From: Thermoplasmatota archaeon
GTDB lineage: Archaea; Thermoplasmatota; E2; DHVEG-1
Reading direction: 5' to 3'
Assembly: GCA_022866015.1 (NCBI GenBank)
Contig: JALHTX010000091.1
Span: 1 to 13,602 of the forward strand
Length of the DNA: 13,602 bases
The notes beneath the pieces are model-generated. The model did no database searches. It was given only the letters and a program-made list of their open reading frames with translations, and was not told where the DNA came from. The stretch's first letter is position 1. Each line of letters opens with the position of its first letter. Positions 7,054-13,602 of the stretch are shown here, piece after piece. A program made the position numbers and the translations under genes.

Positions 7054-7281
7054 CGTTGACAGAGTTGTACAAAAAAAGTTATTTCTCCTGTATAAAAAAT
7101 TATAAATAATTAACATATTGCATATTATTGTACAGATATGACTAAAAGAATTGTACAAGTCGCTGGTATTTCGTATTTTCCTTTTTAGATTGGACATAAA
7201 TTGGTTCAAACTTAATCTCATTTTGAGACGAAGTTAAATATATATGTCATATATGTACAATATATAATCCCCATATATATC

Positions 7282-7560
7282 ATGATACAACAAAACAAGT
7301 TTACGAAAATGAGGGGGGGAAAAATACTGCCATTTAAATTTAGGATATCTTGGCGAGGGCATCCGTATGTTGGATATTTTCCGCCATTTCCACCATTTAG
7401 ACTTAGGGATATAATTTTTAATTACGGAAAATGCCCCGAATGCAGGAACTATCTTGTAAAAAGAAATGGAAAATATGGCGAATTTATAGGTTGCAGTAAT
7501 TATCCAAATTGCACTTATACTGAAAATTTTATTGAAGAAGAATTTTATTATTCCAGTTGA
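7282..7560 (+). CDS. Stand-alone topoisomerase-type C4 zinc ribbon protein
   Basis: This small protein of 92 residues has a C-terminal zinc ribbon of the type found at the end of type IA DNA topoisomerases: Cys51 and Cys54 (CPEC), the conserved GKYGEFIGC with Cys71, then Cys77 (SNYPNCTYT). The domain binds single-stranded DNA in topoisomerases; here no topoisomerase catalytic part is attached. The N-terminal half is rich in aromatic residues and proline (GYFPPFPPF) and is not recognised. Two starts are possible: ATG 7282, about 20 bp after a TATA-rich stretch and probably leaderless, or ATG 7309 (Met10). The gene follows the repeat region directly, so a role in the element's DNA handling is an inference from position and domain. 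Confidence 0.75.
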   Translation: MIQQNKFTKMRGGKILPFKFRISWRGHPYVGYFPPFPPFRLRDIIFNYGKCPECRNYLVKRNGKYGEFIGCSNYPNCTYTENFIEEEFYYSS

Positions 7561-7569
7561 GGGACACTC

Positions 7570-7585
7570 TACTATTTCTATAGTA
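7570..7585. terminator. Small hairpin after the zinc-ribbon gene
   Basis: TACTAT and ATAGTA form a perfect 6-bp stem with a TTCT loop, starting 10 bp after the stop codon. It is weak and not followed by a long T run, so a terminator role is only possible. Confidence 0.25.
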
Positions 7586-7618
7586 AAATAAATCGTTAAA
7601 TAAAGATTAAATAGTTAC

Positions 7619-7827
7619 TGCACAAAAAATTTATATTTCTGCCCATATTTGCCCAATGGGATGCACAATGGAAAATGAAAAAAGATTAAATGTTTATGTA
7701 CCAGAAGATATTTTTAAAGAATTAAAAGAAATGGATGGGTCACTAAAAAGCAATGTTTGCACAATCTTTAAAAATTATTTGCACAACGATTCACAGGATT
7801 TGCACAAAAATGTGCAAGACTTGCACA
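7619..7827. repeat. TGCACAA boxes around and inside the RHH gene
   Basis: TGCACAA starts at 7619, 7662, 7758, 7780 and 7801, with an inverted copy at 7811-7817 and a one-base variant at 7822. From 7756 on, the TTTGCACAA-type copies are 22, 21 and 21 bp apart, two helical turns. Three 21-bp units at 7779-7841 encode the seven-residue protein repeats, but the copy at 7756 is in another codon frame, so the DNA motif itself seems to be kept. Two boxes flank the TATA-like sequence, as an autoregulatory operator would. Confidence 0.55.
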
Positions 7828-8093
7828 TAAATTGGCAATACAATGTCGATTTATAGTATATCGAACACCTTGAACAAGAAATAATGTATCTTAGACTGAT
7901 ACATGAAAGGGTCATGGATAGGGTCACATTATTACCAGAAAAGACAGAAACACCTATTAAAACAGTACCAAATAAACTTATAGAAATATTTAAGTTTAAA
8001 ATTACCTTGCGAATATTTAATATAGATAAAAATTATTTCATCAAAGAGCAAACAAGGTGGAATGTTGAGGAGAAATATGGTGACAATCTATAA
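7656..8093 (+). pseudogene. RHH-type regulator interrupted by in-frame TAG (7854-7856)
   Basis: Residues 8-45 read KRLNVYVPEDIFKELKE and so on, a basic strand and two helices as in ribbon-helix-helix regulators. A tail of seven-residue repeats follows (LHNDSQD, LHKNVQD, LHINWQY). The frame meets TAG at 7854-7856 but stays open for 78 more codons in the same frame, to 8093, beginning YIEHLEQEIMYLRLIHERVM, which looks like a coiled coil. So there is either a 66-residue protein (7656-7856) followed by a separate 69-residue frame from ATG 7884, or one 145-residue protein broken or read through at the amber codon. The likely start is Met5 (7668), because the TATA-like box at 7625-7637 places transcription start near 7659. 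TGCACAA boxes surround and fill the gene. Confidence 0.55.
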
Positions 8094-8189
8094 TGATATA
8101 AATTATTTAAAAAATAGTATTTTTACAAGAAAATTATATAAAACAGTTACGATATACATTAATAATATACGTGGGGGTTACTGATTATA

Positions 8190-8357
8190 ATGTTGATACA
8201 AACAAAAAATCAAAGAGATGCAGATAGAGTTTTTAGTATTTTACTTCATAATGGTCGTTTCTCTGAAATTCAAGGTAATAAATTTAGAATAGATGAAAAC
8301 GTAAAAAAAATTTTAAAAGAAATTGAGAAAAAAAATATTGAAATTAAACAACTTTAA
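8190..8357 (+). CDS. Small hypothetical protein, 55 residues
   Basis: The frame MLIQTKNQRDADRVFSILL continues through HNGRFSEIQGNKFRI to a Lys/Glu-rich C-terminal helix ending KQL. It is too small to assign, but it has normal AT-rich codon use, no membrane segment, and a GGGGGTTA sequence about 12 bases before the ATG. The layout (helix, short beta turn, charged helix) could be a small DNA-binding or antitoxin-like protein; this is a guess from size and context. The next gene starts 22 bp downstream on the same strand, and the two probably form a unit. Confidence 0.55.
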   Translation: MLIQTKNQRDADRVFSILLHNGRFSEIQGNKFRIDENVKKILKEIEKKNIEIKQL

Positions 8358-8379
8358 AATTTAATTAAGAGGATTTAAT

Positions 8380-8712
8380 TTGAAATTATATCGTATTTTT
8401 CTACCTAAAATATATAATGATGGTACACCGATTGAAGACAAAAAATTAAGAAAAATCACAAAAGAAATTAGAGACAGATTTAGAGGTTATTCAGCAAATC
8501 CAAAAGCTACATTTCCAATTTGGGAAGGTGCATGGGAAGAAGATAATAAACCTTATACAGAACCAGTGATATGTATTGAATTATTTACTCAAGATACATT
8601 CGATAATCAGAGTTGGATAAGAGCACAAACCGAAACTTGGAGACAACTATTAGGACAAAAAAGTCTTTTTGTTCTTGAGCAACATGCAGAAATGATTAGA
8701 AAATTAGAATAA
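8380..8712 (+). CDS. Conserved hypothetical protein, 110 residues, TTG start
   Basis: The product begins MKLYRIFLPKIYNDGTPIE. The strand-then-YNDG opening, followed by a helix and GYSANP, resembles a small protein family of unknown function that I remember from archaea and bacteria as starting with a hydrophobic strand, a YNDG turn and a GG(Y/F) segment; I cannot name it. Further on are the strand PVICIELFTQDT (62-73) and a C-terminal helix. The start codon is TTG at 8380, supported by GAGG seven bases upstream; no ATG is available near the N-terminus. It follows the 55-residue ORF by 22 bp. Together they could be a two-gene unit such as toxin and antitoxin, but no catalytic motif is visible. 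Confidence 0.65.
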   Translation: MKLYRIFLPKIYNDGTPIEDKKLRKITKEIRDRFRGYSANPKATFPIWEGAWEEDNKPYTEPVICIELFTQDTFDNQSWIRAQTETWRQLLGQKSLFVLEQHAEMIRKLE

Positions 8713-8869
8713 TTGTTTAGCGGAACTATTTTTCACAACCTATTTTTCCCAAACTCACATTACACAGAACCATTGAAAGCAATAATAAATGGCTCACGTT
8801 GATGAGAAATGCTGTTGAGTATCAAAAAGCTAATAGCCAATAATATAGTTAAAATTATGAGGTAGGTAT

Positions 8870-9541
8870 ATGATAGAAAAAAAGAAACCAAAAACAGATT
8901 GTTATTTCTGCTGTTATGAAAATATTAAAGATGAAGGGAGAGTAATTTTTCCAGAAAAAGAAAATAAAGATGAAGAGTGGTATGCATTTATCCCTCTTGA
9001 ACCTGAAATATTTGGTCATATCATTGTCACTTATGCAAGTGAAGATGACAAATCCCCTAATATTAAAAAATCCGAATTCCCATGTCAAAATATTATATGT
9101 AAGGAAGATAATCATAATGTATCAAATATTAAAAAAGATAAAAGGGATGAAATTCTCAAAGTTCTTGATAAAGGTGTTATAACTATAGTAGATGGATTAA
9201 AAAAAATCAAGAACGTCGATAAAGTATATTTTGCAATGCTAGGAGAAACCAAACGTACACATATGCATTATCATTTGTTCCCAAGATATGGATTTGTAAA
9301 TGAATATGAATTAAATAATTGGGCAAATAAAGATGATTATACTTTGTTATCTGAAGGAAATATCAGATGGAAAAAATTCTATGCAAATCCAACATCTGGT
9401 TTTAAATCATTTGATGGTTTTCAATATTTAGGTGAAATAGAAAATTCATATCAGCGGGCAGAAAAAAGTATTGGTAAACCACCTACAGAAGAATTGCTTG
9501 AGGAAATGGCAGAGAAAATTAAAAAAAGATGTAAATTTTAG
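8870..9541 (+). CDS. HIT-family (histidine triad) protein with Cys-rich insertion
   Basis: HIT proteins are nucleotide hydrolases or transferases that use a His-x-His-x-His active site. Here the triad is His131, His133 and His135 in THMHYHLFPRY. The N-terminal CYFC (Cys11, Cys14) is the usual zinc pair, and IFGHIIV (47-53) is the strand that normally supplies a zinc-binding histidine. At 223 residues the protein is longer than simple HIT proteins (110-150). It carries an insertion of about 40 residues with two further cysteines (Cys72, Cys77) and a histidine, perhaps a second metal site, and a C-terminal extension of about 80 residues ending in a charged helix. A strong GAGGT precedes the ATG. 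It stands alone between two unknown gene pairs. The substrate is unknown; an Ap4A-type hydrolase or an RNA or nucleotide repair role is possible. Confidence 0.82.
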   Translation: MIEKKKPKTDCYFCCYENIKDEGRVIFPEKENKDEEWYAFIPLEPEIFGHIIVTYASEDDKSPNIKKSEFPCQNIICKEDNHNVSNIKKDKRDEILKVLDKGVITIVDGLKKIKNVDKVYFAMLGETKRTHMHYHLFPRYGFVNEYELNNWANKDDYTLLSEGNIRWKKFYANPTSGFKSFDGFQYLGEIENSYQRAEKSIGKPPTEELLEEMAEKIKKRCKF

Positions 9542-9814
9542 ATGATATTTATATACAACCACCAATGTTACACCACAAAAGTAACACCACTAAAAGTGAC
9601 AGAACCTAGATATTGAATCAACTGTAAGTAAATCGGGATTAAAATTTTCATCATTAGTAGTTTTATCAATATAATCATAAATTTTTTTTCTTTTCTCACT
9701 AAATGATTCTGACATTAACTTTATAGAAATGATTTACGTATAATAACATTTCCAATTCTTCTCGGCTTTGGATTCATTGATAATATTTAAACATAACTTT
9801 ATAAATTACAATAC

Positions 9815-10681
9815 ATGGAAAATAAAGAATATTGGAATGCAATCAACGATATAGCCCAATTAACTGATGAAGGATTTTTTGGTGAGGAAATAAATAAATT
9901 AGTAAAGAGAAAAACTTCAATGGATATAGCACAATATTTGGTTGAATCTTTGGAGATATGGATTAATGATAAAAATCAATATGGTAAACAAGCGGTTAAA
10001 AAAATCATCTTAATTTTTTTTGAATTATATTCTGATGCAATTAATGTTGGTGGTCAAAAGACCTTTGATATATTAACCGCCTTTTTTAAAGGATATTCTG
10101 GAAATCCAGAAACGGAAGGAACTTCATCATATACAGAGTTCATACGTTCAAATATTGAAACAAGAAATCTTATTAGACAATATTCAGGAAAAAAATTAAC
10201 AATCAGTGAGAGAAAGAAATTTGCAGATTCATTTATTCAAACCTATAGCAAAGGTGTAGAATTAATTAATAAAATGATGACCACTTGGATTTTATTATTC
10301 AAAATAAAAAATAATGAAGATATTTTACCAATGGATATTTATACAAAATTTTTAGGAGAAAAAAGTAAATTATTTAAAAAATATTCAAAGGGAAAATTTG
10401 TCATTTTGATAGACTCAATAGATAGAAATATTAGGAATGCAGAAGCACATATTGATATTCGATATGATACAAATAAAGATATTTTTCAAATTAAGGTAAA
10501 GGAATTTGGTAAGAAATCAATTAATATTAAAAATATTTCTGCAAAAGAAATGATACTTGAGATATTTCCAAAAGTTGGATGGATTGTTCAAGGCTTTATA
10601 TTTTCCTGCACTTTAATGGTTCTTATGGGAACTGCACCAGATAAATATACAGAGATAATGGATAAAATCAACAATATATAA
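9815..10681 (+). CDS. Putative HEPN-like protein (RNAEAH motif), first gene of a pair
   Basis: The product has 288 residues and is predicted mainly helical from its residue pattern. Near the C-terminus it reads IRNAEAHIDIRYD: Arg207, Asn208, then His212. This is the R-N-x3-H form of the HEPN signature (Arg, four to six residues, His, with a polar residue after Arg), found in RNases of toxin-antitoxin, abortive-infection and CRISPR-linked systems. The beta-rich stretch after it (YDTNKDIFQIKVKEFG) also resembles the segment after the motif in several HEPN families. No transmembrane helix is evident, although residues 253-275 are hydrophobic. The ATG has no ribosome-binding site; a TATA-like AATATTTAA at 9782-9790 suggests leaderless transcription. 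The next gene follows 17 bp downstream. The HEPN call rests on one motif and is tentative. Confidence 0.55.
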   Translation: MENKEYWNAINDIAQLTDEGFFGEEINKLVKRKTSMDIAQYLVESLEIWINDKNQYGKQAVKKIILIFFELYSDAINVGGQKTFDILTAFFKGYSGNPETEGTSSYTEFIRSNIETRNLIRQYSGKKLTISERKKFADSFIQTYSKGVELINKMMTTWILLFKIKNNEDILPMDIYTKFLGEKSKLFKKYSKGKFVILIDSIDRNIRNAEAHIDIRYDTNKDIFQIKVKEFGKKSINIKNISAKEMILEIFPKVGWIVQGFIFSCTLMVLMGTAPDKYTEIMDKINNI

Positions 10682-10698
10682 TTAGAAGAGGGGATAAT

Positions 10699-11508
10699 AT
10701 GGTAAAAAAGGTAAAAGATAATGATAAATGTCCTTGCGGAAGTGGTAAAAATTATGTTAATTGCCATTTTAAAAAACTTTCCACAATGAATTTGAGAATG
10801 TTGCAAACCAAAGAAGTAATTGATGAAATTAAAAGCAAATCAAATAAAATAGATGATTTTTATGAAAACTTTATTTCTCCAATCCAAAAAAATATTATTT
10901 ATACAATAAATGAAGTTGAAGAACAAAAAAATAGGTCTTCATATATGCTTTATAATTTTAGTTTTCCAAATTATGAACATGTTATTGTTTTTTTAGATAC
11001 AGATATATCAAAAGTTAATGATTCAATAATAGCACACGAATATATGCATATTTTATTGAGAAACGATGGATTTCCATTCTCAATTCCAGTAAAATCTATC
11101 TGTGATGAACTTTCAAGAATGCTAACAAATTTAATTCAAGATCCATTAATATATCATAGATTAAAAAATAATTTTGATGTTTCAACTGATTTTAAAATGA
11201 CTGTAAAGGATTTAATTAATGAGTTAAATGGTAATAATACTGGCATTCATGGACTTGAAAAGACAAGATGTATTTTTAATTTTTCAAGAGGGATATTAAT
11301 TCAAAAAATATTATTTGGAGATAAGGATGAGACTACCCTTTTAGATTTTATTAAAAAAAAGTATGCCCACATTGATTCTGACATTGAAGAATTAGCAAAA
11401 TTGTATGAATCTTTTGGATTCTATACAAAAAATAAACTGAATGATTTAACAGATAAAATAATTGATATGTTTAAAATATCAAGTGGATGTAATCGAATGA
11501 ATATGTAG
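10699..11508 (+). CDS. SEC-C motif protein with HExxH metalloprotease-like site
   Basis: The product has 269 residues. The N-terminus carries a SEC-C zinc motif, CPCGSGKNYVNCH (Cys11, Cys13, Cys22, His23), as found at the end of SecA and in many proteins of unknown function. It is followed by a helical linker and then a strand-helix ending IIAHEYMHILLR, where His113, Glu114 and His117 form an HExxH zinc-protease signature. Downstream, DELSRMLTNLIQDPLIYHRL (136-155) has acidic and His residues that could supply the third ligand. GAGGGG lies six bases before the ATG. It is the second gene of a pair with the HEPN-like gene. The likely activity is zinc-dependent proteolysis, perhaps acting on or triggered through its partner; this is inference. 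I know no named system with this exact pair. Confidence 0.7.
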   Translation: MVKKVKDNDKCPCGSGKNYVNCHFKKLSTMNLRMLQTKEVIDEIKSKSNKIDDFYENFISPIQKNIIYTINEVEEQKNRSSYMLYNFSFPNYEHVIVFLDTDISKVNDSIIAHEYMHILLRNDGFPFSIPVKSICDELSRMLTNLIQDPLIYHRLKNNFDVSTDFKMTVKDLINELNGNNTGIHGLEKTRCIFNFSRGILIQKILFGDKDETTLLDFIKKKYAHIDSDIEELAKLYESFGFYTKNKLNDLTDKIIDMFKISSGCNRMNM

Positions 11509-11877
11509 GGCTGTTAATAAATTGAATGATTTCTATAACAAAGATTTTGATGCAATTTTCGTGGTATGTGTTTATTGACCTTTTATGAAGACTGTTTTTC
11601 AATCATCCTCACATCCATCAGACAATACGAGATTTGAATACACTTTTACTGATAAAAAAGGGTCCCCTGCAATATCCACATTTTTGTAAGGAGAGCAATC
11701 TAAAATAAAAATTTTTAGTAAAACAGGTTTTGTACAATAACAATTTTCTAAAAGAAGATTTAACAATTTGTTGTTTTTATGCTATTTATTTTTAATTTTG
11801 TTGCATATAATTTTCATAAGATTTAAGATAAGATTAACTATTAGAATATTATAAAATTGGAGTTGAGGGGGGAAAAA
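11509..11877. other. 369-bp intergenic region with decayed-looking short frames
   Basis: No convincing gene is seen. On the minus strand a frame from a TTG at 11766 to 11599 encodes 55 residues ending KVYSNLVLSDGCEDD; it has no ATG and no ribosome-binding site. On the plus strand a frame from ATG 11586 stops after 34 residues and then continues in register for 20 codons beyond the stop. One of the two may be the remnant of a lost gene. The right end is very AT-rich and includes TATA-like stretches at 11804-11812 and 11846-11856 before the surface-protein gene. Confidence 0.4.
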
Positions 11878-13347
11878 ATGAAAAAAATGGTAATTTGTTT
11901 TTATATGCTGTTGATATTCTACTTATTGCAAATAACCACCATTTCTACATCTGCAACGACTATAACACTTAATCCAATAGAAGATTCATATGTTGAATCT
12001 GATTTGGAGGTAGATAAAAATTTTGGTGGAGGTTATTCACTCGAGGTTACAAGTGGTGTAGAGATTGGAGGTGACTTAGTATATCATAGAGTTACATTTC
12101 TAAAATTTGATTTATCTGATTTGCCATCTGGTATTTCAATAAATTCCGCTAAATTAGAACTATATTTGAGTTCTAAAAATGTAGATGAAACTTTTAGCCT
12201 ACCTGTTTATTATTGTTCAGATAATAGCTGGGGTGAATTGACTTTAACATATAATAATAAACCTTCTTGGGATTCTAACTCAATAGACACCTGTTATCAA
12301 ATTGCCTTTAATGGTCAATGGTATTCTTGGACAATAACTAATGCAGTAAAAAATGCAATATCTAATGGAAAACTTACATTAGTTTTGGACTTAGAACAGC
12401 AATATAGCGGAGTATTAACCTTTAACTCTAAAGATAGTTATAAACCCCCAAAATTGACAATAACCTATGAACCTGCAAATATTGCTCCAGCCGCGGGTTA
12501 TTCTTATTCCCCATCAAATCCTACCATTGAAGACACCATTAAATTCACAGATACATCTTCTGACTCAGATGGAACTATTTCTTTATGGTCATGGAATTTC
12601 GGTGATGGAACAACATCAACAACAAAGAATTCACAACACAAATATAGTGCAATCGGAACATACACGGTTACCTTAGAAGTTACTGATAATGATGGAGTAA
12701 AAAAGTCAATTTCAAAAACAATTGTTATTAATCCACCAGAACCACCAAACAATCAGCCAACTCCTAGTTTTTCTTTTACCCCATCAACCCTTACAACAGA
12801 TGATACAATACAATTTATAGATGCATCCTCTGATTCTGATGGATGGATTACCGCCTGGCTTTGGAATTTTGGTGATGGGAAAACTTCAACAAGCCAAAAT
12901 CCAACTCATAAATATACTAACAGCGGCACATTTACTGTCAGTTTACAAGTCACTGATGACGATGGTTCATCCATACCAACATCAAAGACCCTTACTGTAA
13001 TACAAAATATTAAACCAATTGCAGATTTTATCTATCCATTATCAAATCTGAAAGTAAATGAATCTATACAATTCACTGACAACTCTCAAGACTCCGATGG
13101 AACCATTGTAGAATGGTCATGGAATTTTGGTGATGGGGTAACTTCAACATACCAAAATCCAAAACATTGGTATACAAAGACTGGTTCGTATCCAGTAACT
13201 TTACAGGTCACGGATAATAATGGGGGTACACATTCAAAACTTGTTTCGATTGAAATCGAAAAAACATCAACACCTAGTTTTGAACTAATCTTTGTTGTAA
13301 TAGCAATGGCATTGGTTTTACTCTGGAAACGAAAAAGAATAAACTAG
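11878..13347 (+). CDS. Secreted surface protein: DNRLRE domain, three PKD domains, PGF-CTERM-like tail
   Basis: This is an exported cell-surface protein of 489 residues. It has a signal peptide (residues 1-27, MKKMVICFYMLLIFYLL), a DNRLRE/CBM96-like beta domain (about 28-198, with RVTFLKFDLSDLP and SGVLTFNSKDS), and three PKD domains (about 203-286, 292-376 and 379-461), each with the WNFGDG signature (239, 329, 415). A C-terminal TPSFEL, a hydrophobic helix and KRKR follow, the arrangement of archaeosortase-processed PGF-CTERM proteins but with Ser in place of Gly. Such proteins are anchored to the outer face of the membrane and bind other proteins or polysaccharides. The start was set at ATG 11878 because GAGGGGGG lies 5-6 bases upstream; the longer frame from a TTG at 11857 would place charged residues before the signal peptide. 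Confidence 0.9.
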   Translation: MKKMVICFYMLLIFYLLQITTISTSATTITLNPIEDSYVESDLEVDKNFGGGYSLEVTSGVEIGGDLVYHRVTFLKFDLSDLPSGISINSAKLELYLSSKNVDETFSLPVYYCSDNSWGELTLTYNNKPSWDSNSIDTCYQIAFNGQWYSWTITNAVKNAISNGKLTLVLDLEQQYSGVLTFNSKDSYKPPKLTITYEPANIAPAAGYSYSPSNPTIEDTIKFTDTSSDSDGTISLWSWNFGDGTTSTTKNSQHKYSAIGTYTVTLEVTDNDGVKKSISKTIVINPPEPPNNQPTPSFSFTPSTLTTDDTIQFIDASSDSDGWITAWLWNFGDGKTSTSQNPTHKYTNSGTFTVSLQVTDDDGSSIPTSKTLTVIQNIKPIADFIYPLSNLKVNESIQFTDNSQDSDGTIVEWSWNFGDGVTSTYQNPKHWYTKTGSYPVTLQVTDNNGGTHSKLVSIEIEKTSTPSFELIFVVIAMALVLLWKRKRIN

Positions 13348-13366
13348 TTTTGAGGGAGGTAAAAAT

Positions 13367-13602
13367 ATGAAAAAAATAGCAATATTGCTAATTGTTTTAA
13401 TGATGGTTAGTGTAGGGTTTTTGAGTGGATGCATAAAAAGTGATGCAGATAAGATTGTAGAAACTTGGGAACATAGTTGGGCTGGTACTAGAATAACGTT
13501 TGATAGTGATGGGAAATTATGGGGATATTCACAATATTCTCCGTTTATTAATTATAAAATTGAAGATGGTTATGTTATCTATATTATTAATGGCGTTGAG
13601 TG
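13367..13602 (+). CDS. Putative lipoprotein, 3' end cut by window edge
   Basis: The frame starts at ATG 13367, seven bases after GGGAGGT, and remains open to the window end (78 codons). It begins with a signal peptide (MKKIAILLIVLMMVSVGF) and a lipobox LSGC whose Cys22 would be lipidated, so the protein is probably anchored on the outer face of the cytoplasmic membrane. The visible mature part (ADKIVETWEHSW onward, then GTRITFDSDGKLWGY) has a beta-rich pattern like small lipocalin- or META-type extracytoplasmic domains, but it cannot be assigned from this fragment. It lies 19 bp after the PKD protein gene and is probably co-transcribed with it. Confidence 0.8.
   Translation, partial: MKKIAILLIVLMMVSVGFLSGCIKSDADKIVETWEHSWAGTRITFDSDGKLWGYSQYSPFINYKIEDGYVIYIINGVE

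Larger units (their letters stand above)
6432..7281. other. 850-bp region without a convincing gene; candidate origin or partition site
   Basis: Apart from one doubtful small ORF, this stretch holds repeats: the nested inverted repeat, two ATACAACACCAC copies (6594-6605 and 6655-6666), the tandem palindromes and the 11-bp-phased TTTGCAAA array. AT-rich DNA (about 7070-7280) follows before the next gene. The open frames seen on either strand are created by the repeats and show no protein features. Repeats next to AT-rich DNA are the usual design of plasmid origins, but no initiator gene is recognised nearby. Confidence 0.45.

Noticed and set aside
6660..7060. CRISPR array
   Set aside because: The repeats are 8-11 bp and phased by a helical turn, without 25-40 bp repeats or unique spacers; no cas gene is present.
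7854..7856. Pyrrolysine codon as the firm explanation of the TAG
   Set aside because: Other genes in the window end normally at TAG and no pyl gene is visible, so it is kept only as one option.
11490..11515. TCGAAT followed by GGGCT as a possible second copy of the tRNA-Gln 3' end
   Set aside because: Only scattered short matches; the T-arm and acceptor sequence is not repeated, so it is not a credible attachment site.
11857..11877. Upstream TTG start of the surface protein
   Set aside because: It would place the Shine-Dalgarno-like GAGGGGGG inside the coding sequence and add charged residues before the signal peptide.

Overview
The window is strongly AT-rich archaeal DNA. The evidence is a tRNA-Gln(CTG) with no encoded CCA and A1-T72 plus A73, TATA-like boxes upstream of genes (some probably leaderless), a geranylgeranyl-reductase-family flavoprotein of the kind used on archaeal lipids, and a secreted DNRLRE/PKD protein ending in a PGF-CTERM-like tail followed by an archaeal-type lipoprotein. 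This points to the Euryarchaeota or Thermoplasmatota; I cannot name the genus.

Left part (1-4028), chromosomal: a nearly complete histidine ammonia-lyase (hutH, minus strand, running off the left edge) is divergent from a histidinol-phosphate-type aminotransferase (hisC). Then come a geranylgeranyl-reductase-family protein on the minus strand and tRNA-Gln on the plus strand.

Middle part (about 3974-8100), an integrated mobile element: a complete tyrosine recombinase reads on the minus strand into the 3' half of the tRNA gene, so the tRNA is the probable attachment site. Upstream of the integrase in the same operon are a frameshifted 39-residue ORF and a ribbon-helix-helix (RHH) regulator. 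The regulator is divergent from an unrecognised 219-residue gene, and the space between them holds a 12-bp palindrome and several ACTCAAA half-sites. Next comes an 850-bp stretch without a convincing gene (6432-7281). It is dense with structure: a nested inverted repeat, two tandem palindromic 24-mers, and about fifteen TTTGCAAA-like boxes often spaced 11 bp apart, which looks like a replication origin or partition site. It is followed by a stand-alone topoisomerase-type zinc ribbon and a second RHH gene, studded with TGCACAA boxes and cut by an in-frame TAG.

Right part (8190-11508), accessory cargo: a two-gene unit of unknown function (55 and 110 residues), a HIT-family protein with a Cys-rich insertion, and a compact pair made of a protein with a HEPN-like RNAEAH motif and a protein joining a SEC-C zinc motif to an HEYMH (HExxH) site. 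This last pair is the best candidate for an undescribed defence or toxin-like system.

Far right (11878-end): the secreted DNRLRE/PKD surface protein and, 19 bp downstream, a lipoprotein cut by the window edge. The second attachment repeat of the element was not found, so its right boundary is unknown.
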